A stretch of 64,000 nucleotides of DNA. Source: Pseudomonas parakoreensis. GTDB lineage: Bacteria > Pseudomonadota > Gammaproteobacteria > Pseudomonadales > Pseudomonadaceae. The translations under genes were made by a program, and so were the position numbers. Below the pieces are notes generated by a model. That model searched no databases. It was not told the DNA's origin and worked only from the letters and a program-made list of their open reading frames with translations. Below, piece by piece: positions 8,377 through 16,124 of this stretch. The stretch covers positions 62,001 to 126,000 of the forward strand of contig NZ_BQHY01000012.1 in NCBI RefSeq assembly GCF_021602155.1. The letters are read 5' to 3'. Each line of letters opens with the position of its first letter. The first letter of the stretch is position 1.

Positions 8377-8997
8377 TTACATCGGCGGCGTGACGCCATC
8401 CTTGCCGGCGGAAATCGATTGGGCGGTCAGCGTGCCGTCCGCGCCTTGCGTGACGAACGTCACGATCTTCACCCCAACCTTGAGCAAACTCCGATCCCCT
8501 GGCATCAGGTTGACGATCGGCACATCCTCCGGCACCAGAATCTTCTGCTGCCCGCCCTTGTAGTTGACGGTCAGCACCCGGCCATTGCTCACCACCAGAT
8601 CACCGACGCTGCCATTGGTCATGCTGCTGCCCTTGGCCAGGTCGAACCGCCGATGGCCGTCGCCGCTGCCGGCCAGTTCTGGTGGGAATACATGCACTTC
8701 CAGCGCCTTGAGCGTACCGTCCTCTTGCGGCATGGCCGCCGAGCCGATGTAACTGCCGGGTTTGATGTCCTCGATATTGGCCAGGGTGACGGCGCGCACT
8801 TTGGTGTCAGCGGTCAATTGAATCACCACGTTCTCGCCGCTATTGACGTGGACTTTCAACGAGTCAGCGCTGACTCCGGTGATCTCGCCGCGTACGCCGA
8901 TCCGCATCCCCGGGGCATCCGCAGCCTGTACTGCGCTGGCGCCAAGCAGACCGATCAGGACAATCGTAGTGGTGTGACGCAGCAGCCGACGCAACAT
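8377..8997 (-). CDS. Secreted protein of unknown function (DUF5666-like)
   Basis: The 206-residue protein has a clear signal peptide (basic LRRLLRH start, hydrophobic core, cleavage near VQAAD, residue 26). The mature part is all-beta in appearance. It has repeated short segments built around G-x-V/I with valine-rich strands (VRGEITGVSADSLKVHVN; VGDLVVSNGRVLTVNYKGG) that resemble the small beta domain of DUF5666 proteins. Such proteins are sometimes labelled metal ABC transporter permease in Pseudomonas, but there are no membrane segments to support that. A periplasmic location is inferred; the role is unknown. It is monocistronic. Confidence 0.7.
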   Translation of the reverse strand: MLRRLLRHTTTIVLIGLLGASAVQAADAPGMRIGVRGEITGVSADSLKVHVNSGENVVIQLTADTKVRAVTLANIEDIKPGSYIGSAAMPQEDGTLKALEVHVFPPELAGSGDGHRRFDLAKGSSMTNGSVGDLVVSNGRVLTVNYKGGQQKILVPEDVPIVNLMPGDRSLLKVGVKIVTFVTQGADGTLTAQSISAGKDGVTPPM

Positions 8998-9240
8998 GGC
9001 AATCCTCCGTTGGTAAACAGTTGAACAGCAGCGGTAAACATAAGCACGCTATCGAAGAAGATGTAAGTGAATGTATCATCGACGCTCTCCGGCCGGACGC
9101 AAGGTTCGCCGATGGACGACACCGCGCTTGAAGCCAATCATTCCGCAACGGAATAACTGCTATCGATACAAGGCTTCTACCGCCACGTCGGTGCGTCCCT
9201 TAGCCTCACCGCATTCCCTTTCGCTGGATCGAGAAACCTT

Positions 9241-10428
9241 ATGAACGCTACAACTCACGCAATGACCCGAGGCATGGTGCTGCTGTTCGCCTTCTGCTGC
9301 GGTGCCATCGTCGCCAACATCTATTACGCGCAACCGATCATTGGTCTGATCGCACCGGACATCGGCCTCTCCGACACCATGGCCAGCTTCATCGTCTCGC
9401 TGACACAGATCGGTTATGCGCTGGGTCTGTTTTTCCTGGTGCCGCTGGGCGACCTGCTGGAAAACCGCCGACTGATGATCATCACCACCGTGGTGGCCAT
9501 TGCCAGCCTGCTCGGCGCGGCGTTCACCAGTCAGCCGAACGTGTTCCTGCTGATCTCTTTGCTGGTGGGCTTCAGTTCGGTGTCGGTGCAGATCCTGATT
9601 CCGCTGGCTGCACATCTGGCGCCGGAAGAATCCCGTGGCCGGGTGGTCGGCGGGATCATGGGTGGCTTGCTGTTGGGCATCCTGCTGGCAAGACCGGTAT
9701 CGAGCGTCGTCGCTGACCATTTCGGCTGGCGCGCGATGTTCATGATTGCTGCGGCGTTGATGGCAGCGATCAGCGTGGTGCTGGCGCTGACCGTGCCCAA
9801 GCGTCAACCGGATCACAGCGCCACATACGGCCAACTGATCGGCTCATTGTGGACATTGCTGCGCCAGCAACCGGTGCTGCGTCAGCGCGCGTTTTATCAG
9901 GGTTGCATGTTCGCCACCTTCAGCCTGTTCTGGACCGCCGTGCCGTTGGAGCTGGCGCGTAACCATGGCCTGTCGCAGAGCGAGATCGCGATCTTCGCCC
10001 TGGTCGGCGCCATCGGTGCCATCGCCGCGCCGATCAGCGGACGCCTGGCGGACGCCGGCCACACCCGAATCGCCTCGCTGCTGGCCATGCTGTTCGCCAG
10101 CCTGAGCTTCCTGCCCGCCTTCATCCACCCGGCCTACAGCGTCATCGGCCTGGCCGTGACCGGCGTAGTACTGGATTTCTGCGTGCAGATGAACATGGTT
10201 CTCGGCCAGCGCGCGGTCTACTCGCTGGACGCCAAAAGCCGTGGTCGCCTGAATGCGCTGTACATGACCAGCATCTTCATCGGCGGCGCCTTCGGCTCGT
10301 CGGTCGCCAGTGCGGTATATGAGCACGGCGGCTGGTTGTGGATCGTGATTGTCGGCAGCGCGTTCCCGCTGCTGGCGCTGGTGCGGTTTTTGAGTGCTTC
10401 GCAACGTGGTTCATTGGCAACCGCTTAA
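9241..10428 (+). CDS. MFS transporter (DHA1-like exporter)
   Basis: The 395-residue protein has about twelve membrane segments. The first loop carries the MFS signature region (GLFFLVPLGDLLENRRLMI, about residues 61-79) and a matching one in the second half (ISGRLADAGHTRIASL). The length and layout fit the drug:H+ antiporter-1 family of proton-coupled exporters. The substrate is not predictable. The 243 bases upstream, back to the divergent gene, show no recognised operator. Confidence 0.85.
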   Translation: MNATTHAMTRGMVLLFAFCCGAIVANIYYAQPIIGLIAPDIGLSDTMASFIVSLTQIGYALGLFFLVPLGDLLENRRLMIITTVVAIASLLGAAFTSQPNVFLLISLLVGFSSVSVQILIPLAAHLAPEESRGRVVGGIMGGLLLGILLARPVSSVVADHFGWRAMFMIAAALMAAISVVLALTVPKRQPDHSATYGQLIGSLWTLLRQQPVLRQRAFYQGCMFATFSLFWTAVPLELARNHGLSQSEIAIFALVGAIGAIAAPISGRLADAGHTRIASLLAMLFASLSFLPAFIHPAYSVIGLAVTGVVLDFCVQMNMVLGQRAVYSLDAKSRGRLNALYMTSIFIGGAFGSSVASAVYEHGGWLWIVIVGSAFPLLALVRFLSASQRGSLATA

Positions 10429-10453
10429 GACGTCAAAAGCATCGCAAGCAGGT

Positions 10454-10491
10454 TCGCTCCCACAGGTTGTTCACCGGGCCCATGGGAGCGA
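10454..10491. repeat. Short type B inverted repeat between convergent genes
   Basis: Nine-base arms TCGCTCCCA and TGGGAGCGA flank a 20-base loop. It lies between the MFS stop and the hicB stop and could terminate from either side. It looks like a shortened relative of the TGTGGGAGCG repeats. Confidence 0.6.
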
Positions 10492-10497
10492 CGACGC

Positions 10498-10902
10498 TCA
10501 ATACCGAACCAGTTTCTCCATCGCCGCATCCGCCAGAAACGAAGAACGGCTTTTGACATTGTGTTCACGCACATAGCGATCGATGCGCTGGATCACATAG
10601 CCTGGCAACGTCACGTTGACCTTCTCGGTCTTGCCCATGTACGGCGAGATATCCAGCTCAAGCATGCCCCAGCCCATGTCGGCAAACTCCGGATTATTGC
10701 GATGCGCCGCTGCCGACGTCGGCATCGGAATCGATTCCCCGTCCGCCGCCATCTCCTGCAGCATGAGATGGGCGACTTCAACGGCTGCGTTATAGGCGTC
10801 CTCGAAAGTGTCCCCGGCCGTGACGGCGCCGGGAATGTCAGGTATCTGAATACCGATGGCGGTGTCGTCGTCACCCCATTCGATGCAGATCGGATATTGC
10901 AT
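10498..10902 (-). CDS. hicB: HicB-type antitoxin
   Basis: The 134-residue protein neutralises HicA and probably represses its own operon. The N-terminal half is the degenerate RNase H-like HicB fold (MQYPICIEWGDDDTAIGIQIPDIPGA start). The C-terminal 45 residues form a ribbon-helix-helix-like DNA-binding segment (VNVTLPGYVIQRIDRYV). Its ATG shares one base with the hicA stop (TAATG), so the two are translationally coupled. Order is toxin first, as usual for hicAB. Confidence 0.9.
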   Translation of the reverse strand: MQYPICIEWGDDDTAIGIQIPDIPGAVTAGDTFEDAYNAAVEVAHLMLQEMAADGESIPMPTSAAAHRNNPEFADMGWGMLELDISPYMGKTEKVNVTLPGYVIQRIDRYVREHNVKSRSSFLADAAMEKLVRY

Positions 10903-11114
10903 TATGGATCTCCCTTGCAGCTGGCTGGCGGGTGGTACAACCCGGCACGCCTCCTGATGCTTTTGACCGTCCCCAGCGGCAAATCCTTCTTCGGGTGGGG
11001 AACGGGAATGGTGTACGGGTTGTAACGATGCCTGAAGATGTGATGACTGCCGGAGACTCGATCCAGCGTCCAGCCTGCCTCCTCCAGCTCCTTGATCAAT
11101 AGCCTGCTTTGCAC
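10902..11114 (-). CDS. hicA: HicA-type toxin (mRNA interferase)
   Basis: The 70-residue protein has the double-stranded RNA-binding-like HicA fold with the catalytic histidine in SGSHHIFRH (His24/His25). Family members cleave mRNA when free of HicB. The start is a GTG preceded by AAGGAGG with a six-base spacing, which decides the start in the absence of a nearby ATG. The length is within the usual range. Confidence 0.88.
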   Translation of the reverse strand: MQSRLLIKELEEAGWTLDRVSGSHHIFRHRYNPYTIPVPHPKKDLPLGTVKSIRRRAGLYHPPASCKGDP

Positions 11115-11145
11115 CTACCGCCTCCTTGCTCCGGCCGAATAAAAG

Positions 11146-11159
11146 TAACTCTAGAGTTA
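11146..11159. promoter_or_regulatory. Palindromic operator candidate upstream of hicAB
   Basis: A perfect 14-base palindrome, TAACTCTAGAGTTA, lies 32 bases upstream of the hicA start. It is a likely binding site for the HicB dimer or HicAB complex, because autoregulation through such a palindrome is usual for these modules. The rest of the gap up to the LysR gene holds only the repeat at 11291-11382. Confidence 0.55.
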
Positions 11160-11290
11160 TCTTTACTCAAGCACATGAATCTGCAGAACGACGTTCGGTT
11201 GTTTTACCGCATGTGATCGATGGCACAGTCTTGTCCACGGATTAAACTCAGCGACTCGCAAAGCTACATCCTGGCCAACACCCTGTTCCC

Positions 11291-11382
11291 CTGTGGGAGC
11301 GAGCCTGCTCGCGAAAGCGGTCTGATATTCAACAAATATGCTGGCTGATCCGACGCCTTCGCGAGCAAGCTCGCTCCCACAG
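11291..11382. repeat. Type B inverted repeat upstream of the LysR gene
   Basis: Arms CTGTGGGAGCGAGCCTGCTC and GAGCAAGCTCGCTCCCACAG flank an AT-rich spacer. The repeat ends 39 bases before the regulator's start codon. Confidence 0.88.
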
Positions 11383-11421
11383 GGCTCCTCTGAATGCTTG
11401 AAGATTGCACAAGGACCTGAG

Positions 11422-12309
11422 ATGGATCGCCTCGCCGCCATGGAAACCTTCGTCTGCGTCGTCGAAACCGGCTCGTTTTCCGCCGCCGCGCGACGCCTGA
11501 ATATCGGCCAGCCCGCCGTGTCGAAAACCATCGCTCAGCTGGAAAGGCGCCTGGCGGTCAGTCTGTTGCTGCGCTCGACCCGTGGCCTGACGCCAACCGA
11601 AGCCGGCCTGGCGTTTTTCGAGCGAGCCAGACGCGCCATCGATGAAGCCAACGAAGCCGATAACGCCGCCCGTGGCAGCGCCGGCGGTTTGCGCGGTAAC
11701 CTGCGCATCAGCGCGGCGGTGACGTTCGGTCGCCTGCACGTCGTGCCGCAACTGGGGGCGTTTCTCGCTCAGCATCCGCACCTGAACATCGACCTGATGC
11801 TCGATGACCGCAACATCAATCTGGTCGAAGAAGGCATCGACGTCGCCCTGCGCATGGGCCCGCTCAGTGACTCCAGCCTCACCGCGCGCAAAATCGCCGA
11901 CTGCCGCCGCGTGGTGCTCGGCAGCCCGGCCTACTTCGCCCGCCACGGTGAGCCGTGCTGCCCGACCGATCTGGATCAGCATCAAGGCATTGTCTACAAC
12001 CTCAGCGGCGGCGCCACCTGGACCTTCACCAACGGCAGCGAACAGCAGACACACACCTTGACCGGCCGCCTGCGCGTCAGCGCCGCCGAAGGTTTGCGCG
12101 CAGCCGTGCTGGCCGATCAGGGCCTGGCGATTGCCTCGCAATGGATGTTCGCCCCGGAGCTGGCAAGCGGCGCGGTCAGGGCGGTGATGGATGATTGGCG
12201 GTTGCCGGATCAGGATTTGTGGGCGGTGTTCCCCACGGGGCGGATGGTCAGTGCGAAGGCGCGGGCGTTTGTGGAGTACATGGAAAACTTGCTGACACAC
12301 CTGAACTGA
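11422..12309 (+). CDS. LysR-family transcriptional regulator
   Basis: The 295-residue protein has an N-terminal winged helix-turn-helix (MDRLAAMETFVCVVETGSFS then QPAVSKTIAQLERRL) and a periplasmic-binding-protein-like effector domain. The ATG at 11422 follows AAGGA with good spacing. The open frame extends upstream into the repeat but without a translation signal. The genes on both sides are toxin-antitoxin modules, so no target gene is evident. The hydrophilic, short linker type is that of the common CrgA/DsdC-like subgroup. Confidence 0.9.
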   Translation: MDRLAAMETFVCVVETGSFSAAARRLNIGQPAVSKTIAQLERRLAVSLLLRSTRGLTPTEAGLAFFERARRAIDEANEADNAARGSAGGLRGNLRISAAVTFGRLHVVPQLGAFLAQHPHLNIDLMLDDRNINLVEEGIDVALRMGPLSDSSLTARKIADCRRVVLGSPAYFARHGEPCCPTDLDQHQGIVYNLSGGATWTFTNGSEQQTHTLTGRLRVSAAEGLRAAVLADQGLAIASQWMFAPELASGAVRAVMDDWRLPDQDLWAVFPTGRMVSAKARAFVEYMENLLTHLN

Positions 12310-12391
12310 ACCAGCGCCTGTTTCGTTTATTGCGGTTTTCGTTTAATTCGAATAACGTTCCGGCATCTTATTCAGAATGCTGGAATCCATT

Positions 12392-12859
12392 ATGTCGATT
12401 GTCCTCCACCCCTCTCTCAACCTCCCGGTGGAGCGCGAAGTCCAAGCCGCCATCGAAGGCAAACGCGCGCTCGCCGCCTATCTGGCGACCCAATTCGAAA
12501 CACAGCACATCCAGATTTTCGACGAACAGAACCAGGCGCATCAGGTCGAGCTTCCGACGTCGGCACTGCGGCTACTGATGGATATTCTGGCGGAGCTGGC
12601 TGAAGGAAACGCCGTCAAAGTCGTACCGGTGCATGCCGAACTGACCACTCAGGAGGCCGCCGACCTGCTCAATGTCTCACGCCCGCACCTGATAAAACTG
12701 CTGGAAAGCGGCGAGTTGTCCTACCACAAAACCGGCAAGCACCGACGTGTGCGTTTCGCCGATTTGATGGACTATAAAACCCGGCGCGATACCGCCAGCG
12801 AGCAGGCAATGGCGCTTCTCGCGGAGCAGGCACAGGCTTTAAGGACAGGATACGAGTGA
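12392..12859 (+). CDS. Helix-turn-helix antitoxin of a PIN toxin module
   Basis: The 155-residue protein has an N-terminal alpha/beta segment and, near residues 75-120, an excisionase/MerR-type helix-turn-helix (LTTQEAADLLNVSRPHLIKL, followed by the wing HKTGKHRRVRFADL). The C-terminal tail is helical. The next gene overlaps it by four bases (GTGA) and encodes a PIN protein, so it is read as the antitoxin and operon repressor. An alternative ATG lies 15 bases upstream; ribosome sites are weak for both. Confidence 0.75.
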   Translation: MSIVLHPSLNLPVEREVQAAIEGKRALAAYLATQFETQHIQIFDEQNQAHQVELPTSALRLLMDILAELAEGNAVKVVPVHAELTTQEAADLLNVSRPHLIKLLESGELSYHKTGKHRRVRFADLMDYKTRRDTASEQAMALLAEQAQALRTGYE

Positions 12860-13431
12860 GGCATTCCCCTTTCACCGCTGTATACGATGCATGTGTTTTG
12901 TACCCCGCCCCGCTTAGAGACTTGCTGATGTGGCTCGCGCTTTCGGGGCGATTTCGAGCCCGATGGACCCAGGAGATTCACGGCGAATGGAAACGCAATT
13001 TATTGAAGAACCGAACCGATCTGACGATGGAGCAACTGGATCGCACGTCCGAGCTTATGGATCGTGCGATACCCGATGCCTGTGTCTGTGACTATGAAGC
13101 GCTGATCACCGGACTTTCCCTGCCCGATCCCAACGACCGCCATGTATTGGCTGCAGCCATACGCTGCGGCGCTGGGGTGATCGTGACATTCAACCTGAAA
13201 GATTTTCCCGATACCTGCCTCGCCCCCTATGGCGTCGAGGCCCAACACCCAGATGAGTTTGTCGAGAACCTGTTTCACCTTGATCCGGCAGCTGTTATCG
13301 CGGCGGCGCAACGACAGCGCCAACAACTGAAATTTCCGCCAATGGAGATCGAGCCGTTCCTTGACCTTTTGCGGCGCCAGGGATTGGTCGAGTCAGTTCG
13401 GGCGCTAAGCGCCTACCGTGCGATGCTCTGA
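12856..13431 (+). CDS. PIN-domain toxin (probable ribonuclease)
   Basis: The 191-residue protein starts with VYDACVLYPAPLRD, placing the first acidic active-site residue of a PIN nuclease close to the N-terminus. Further acidic residues appear in the SLPDPNDRHVLAAAIRCGA and NLKDFPDT segments, the usual spacing for the Mg2+ site. The roughly 60-residue C-terminal extension beyond the core PIN fold is characteristic of the longer subgroup paired with HTH antitoxins. The GTG start overlaps the antitoxin stop codon. Toxin activity is inferred from family and context. Confidence 0.8.
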   Translation: MRHSPFTAVYDACVLYPAPLRDLLMWLALSGRFRARWTQEIHGEWKRNLLKNRTDLTMEQLDRTSELMDRAIPDACVCDYEALITGLSLPDPNDRHVLAAAIRCGAGVIVTFNLKDFPDTCLAPYGVEAQHPDEFVENLFHLDPAAVIAAAQRQRQQLKFPPMEIEPFLDLLRRQGLVESVRALSAYRAML

Positions 13432-13461
13432 ATACTCGTTTTGGAACACCAGACAAACAAA

Positions 13462-13481
13462 CGGCGATCCAAAGATCGCCG
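13462..13481 (-). terminator. Hairpin terminator between convergent genes
   Basis: The stem CGGCGATC-caaa-GATCGCCG (8 bp) lies nine bases after the lipoprotein stop. Read on the minus strand it is followed by TTTGTTTGTC, a moderate T-tract. It may also stop transcripts from the PIN toxin gene. Confidence 0.7.
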
Positions 13482-13489
13482 CGTGCTCA

Positions 13490-13894
13490 TCACTGCCCGA
13501 ACTGTTTGCCCAACCCCGGCGGCACGCCGTGGATGTCGGTGTCTTCCCACGGGCCGTTGGGGCTGATCGAGCGGGTCCAGCCGTTGTTCCAGCGGAAGTA
13601 CGTGCGCTGGCGGTAGAAGGTGTTGGGCTGATCGTCGAGGACGTAGACGCCGAGCTTCTGGTCCCAGTGGCTGTTGCCGCCCGGTGGCGGGGCGAAACTA
13701 GCTGAGGTGCGCGGGACTGGCTTGGACGGTTTGGCCGGGATGCTTTTTCCGGGTGCCGGCGAGGTCGACGGGGTCGGGCTCGGTTGTGACGGCGGGATGG
13801 GTGGCAGGTTGGTGGTCGGTTCCGGTCGGTGCACCGCACATGCGCTCATGCTCAAGGCCAATGTAATGACGGTGATGCGGGCGAGGCTGTGCAT
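13490..13894 (-). CDS. Small lipoprotein of unknown function
   Basis: The 134-residue protein has a lipoprotein signal (hydrophobic stretch then SACAVH, cysteine about residue 19). A proline/serine-rich linker (about residues 28-65) leads to a globular C-terminal part with aromatic motifs (NSHWDQKLGVYVLDD; YFRWNNGWTRS) that has the look of a small beta-sheet envelope domain. It follows ccmI by 27 bases on the same strand and may be read through from the ccm operon, but nothing links it to cytochrome assembly. Confidence 0.7.
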   Translation of the reverse strand: MHSLARITVITLALSMSACAVHRPEPTTNLPPIPPSQPSPTPSTSPAPGKSIPAKPSKPVPRTSASFAPPPGGNSHWDQKLGVYVLDDQPNTFYRQRTYFRWNNGWTRSISPNGPWEDTDIHGVPPGLGKQFGQ

Positions 13895-13921
13895 GGCGGT
13901 GCTTTCCTGTGGGTTCCGGGG

Positions 13922-15124
13922 TTATTGGTCCGGGCTGTCAATGGTCAGTGTTTGCGGCGCGGTGGTGCTGCTGGCCAGCGGGCCGCTGCGACCCACCCAC
14001 TCCCCGGCGGTCGGTTGACCGGCGCGGGAGATGCGCGCAACCAGTTGGACTTCAGGAAAGTTCGACAGTTTCAACTGCGGCATCATCGCGTCGGCATCGC
14101 CCAGTTCGACGGTCACCGGCAGGTCCGCCACGGTCAGACGCTTGGCCGCCAACGGTGCCGGTGGGCCTGAAACGGCGCGGGCGAAGATGAACACGCTGTC
14201 GCCCGGTTGCACCTTGCCTTTGAGTTCGCTGGCCAGATCGACGCGCACCTTGAGCAGCGCGGCAACCTTGGCAGCCGGTGCGGCGGCGACCTTGCCGCCG
14301 CTGGCTTCAAGCCGTTCGGTGGCGCGGTTGATGCCGCCCTGCAGGGCTTCGCGGGACTTGTCGTCCTCTGGCAATTGCGCCAGCAGGCGATTCCAATAGT
14401 CGATGGCTTGCTGATAACGCTCGCCTTCGAACGCGGCGATGCCGAGCAGGCCGAGGCTGGTGACTTCTTTCGGGTCGGCTTTCAGCGCTTCGTCGGTCAG
14501 GGCCTGGAGCTTGTCCGACCATTTTTTACCGTCGGCAAAATACTGCGCCTGTGCCCACTGACCGAGCAGCTCCGGCTGGCGACCGGCAAGGTTGGCGGCG
14601 CGTTCGAACATCTTCGCCGCGTCCGCCGGACGATCCTGGGCCATGTAGGTGCGACCGAGGAAGTACAGACCTTCCGCCGAATCCGGTTGCGCGGCGACGG
14701 CTCGTTCCAGACGCCGGGTCATCTCTTCCATCGACTGCGGCGCCTGGGCGAACTCGCGGGTCAGCTCGACCTTGTCCGCAGCACCGAAATGCAGGTACAG
14801 CCCCAGGCCCAACACCGGCACCAGCACCGCTGCCAACAACGGCAAAGGCTTGCCCAGTTTCGACACACGCGGTGCGGCAACGCCCTCGGTATCGGCGAGC
14901 AGTTCACGCGCCGCTTCCGCACGACCGCTGTCCATTTGCGCCGCATCGAGCACGCCTTCGGCCTGCTGCGCTTGCAGCTCGGCGACGCGTTCCTGATACA
15001 GCGCGACGTTCAGAGCAGTCCGATCCTCTTCACGCTGGGCGCGACGGCCACGCAAAACCGGGATCAGCAGAAAACTCAGGGCGACCAGAAGCAACAGCCC
15101 TGCGGCAAGCCAGAAATCAATCAT
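13922..15124 (-). CDS. ccmI: Cytochrome c maturation protein CcmI
   Basis: The 400-residue inner-membrane protein binds apocytochrome c and hands it to the CcmF/H ligation complex. It has an N-terminal membrane segment, an acidic cytoplasmic coiled region, a second membrane segment ([18 protein letters not shown], about residue 95) and periplasmic TPR repeats ([40 protein letters not shown]). A C-terminal beta domain follows. The ATG overlaps the ccmH stop. It is last of the nine ccm genes. Confidence 0.92.
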   Translation of the reverse strand: MIDFWLAAGLLLLVALSFLLIPVLRGRRAQREEDRTALNVALYQERVAELQAQQAEGVLDAAQMDSGRAEAARELLADTEGVAAPRVSKLGKPLPLLAAVLVPVLGLGLYLHFGAADKVELTREFAQAPQSMEEMTRRLERAVAAQPDSAEGLYFLGRTYMAQDRPADAAKMFERAANLAGRQPELLGQWAQAQYFADGKKWSDKLQALTDEALKADPKEVTSLGLLGIAAFEGERYQQAIDYWNRLLAQLPEDDKSREALQGGINRATERLEASGGKVAAAPAAKVAALLKVRVDLASELKGKVQPGDSVFIFARAVSGPPAPLAAKRLTVADLPVTVELGDADAMMPQLKLSNFPEVQLVARISRAGQPTAGEWVGRSGPLASSTTAPQTLTIDSPDQ

Positions 15125-15591
15125 TCTTGGTTTTTATCCAACAGTTGGTCGAGGCGCTGACGTTCTTCGGTGGACAGCGATGACGGGGTTTCGGCGCGCT
15201 GACCGCGACGACGGCGCACGATCAGGACAATCACCACCAGACCGCCAAGCAACAGCCCGGCCGGGCCGAACCACAGCAGTGCAGTCTTGGCGTTGAGCGC
15301 CGGTTTGTAGCGGACGAAATCACCGTAGCGATCAACCATGAAATCGATGATCTGCTGATTGTCCTTGCCCTCGCCGAGCATGCGGAAAATCTCTTTGCGC
15401 AGGTCGGCGGCAATCGGTGCGTTGGAGTCGGCGATGTCCTGGTTCTGGCACTTGGGACAGCGCAGTTCCTTGGTCAACTCGCGGAAACGCTCGCGATCGC
15501 CTTCCTTGGCGAACTCGTAGGTGTCAATCGCGGCGTGGGCCACACCAGCCAGACTCAAACCCAAGACCACGGCAGCCATAAAACGCTTCAT
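15121..15591 (-). CDS. ccmH: Cytochrome c maturation protein CcmH
   Basis: The 156-residue thioredoxin-like oxidoreductase keeps apocytochrome haem-binding cysteines reduced. It has a signal peptide, then the redox motif LRCPKC (Cys45, Cys48) with the family context [17 protein letters not shown], and a C-terminal membrane anchor. The length is that of the short CcmH, with the TPR part encoded separately as CcmI. It overlaps both neighbours by four bases. Confidence 0.95.
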   Translation of the reverse strand: MKRFMAAVVLGLSLAGVAHAAIDTYEFAKEGDRERFRELTKELRCPKCQNQDIADSNAPIAADLRKEIFRMLGEGKDNQQIIDFMVDRYGDFVRYKPALNAKTALLWFGPAGLLLGGLVVIVLIVRRRRGQRAETPSSLSTEERQRLDQLLDKNQE

Positions 15592-16124
15592 GGCTTGGCC
15601 TCATCGACCAGTGCCTGGTATTTGGCTGCGAGTTTTTCGCGCCAGACCTGTTCGTCGATCACCCCGACGTACTTGTCGCGGATGATGCCCTTGGCGTCGA
15701 TGAAGAAAGTTTCCGGCGCGCCGTACACGCCGAGGTTCAGACCCAGCGAACCTTCGTCGTCACGGATGTCCAGCAGGTACGGGTTGTGGAATTCGGCCAG
15801 CCACTTCAACGCATCGGCGTTGGTGTCCTTGTAGTTGATGCCGTAGATCACCACGCCGCGCTCGGCCAGTTTGTTCAGTACCGGGTGCTCGACCCGGCAG
15901 GAAATGCACCAGGTGCCCCAGACGTTGACCAGTGCCGGTTTGCCGAGGATGTCGGCCTTGGTCAGGGTCTTGTCGCCCTGCACATTCGGCAGGCTGAATT
16001 CCGGGAAGGGCTTGTTGATCATCGCCGACGGCAGTTCCGCCGGATCGAGGTACAGACCGCGATAAAGAAACACCGCCACCAGCAGGAAAATCGCCAGGGG
16101 TACCAGCATCAACCAACGTCTCAT
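15588..16124 (-). CDS. ccmG: Thiol:disulfide interchange protein CcmG (DsbE)
   Basis: The 178-residue periplasmic thioredoxin is anchored by an N-terminal membrane segment. The active site WGTWCISC (Cys73, Cys76) sits in a TlpA-like fold, with the CcmG-specific insertion GINYKDTNADALKWL. It passes electrons from CcdA/DsbD to CcmH or apocytochrome. The ATG overlaps the ccmF stop. Confidence 0.95.
   Translation of the reverse strand: MRRWLMLVPLAIFLLVAVFLYRGLYLDPAELPSAMINKPFPEFSLPNVQGDKTLTKADILGKPALVNVWGTWCISCRVEHPVLNKLAERGVVIYGINYKDTNADALKWLAEFHNPYLLDIRDDEGSLGLNLGVYGAPETFFIDAKGIIRDKYVGVIDEQVWREKLAAKYQALVDEAKP

Noticed and set aside
11329-12300. Long minus-strand open frame opposite the LysR gene
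   Set aside because: It mirrors the LysR coding frame, a usual effect of high GC and codon bias, and its translation (runs of His, Gln, Arg) resembles no protein family.
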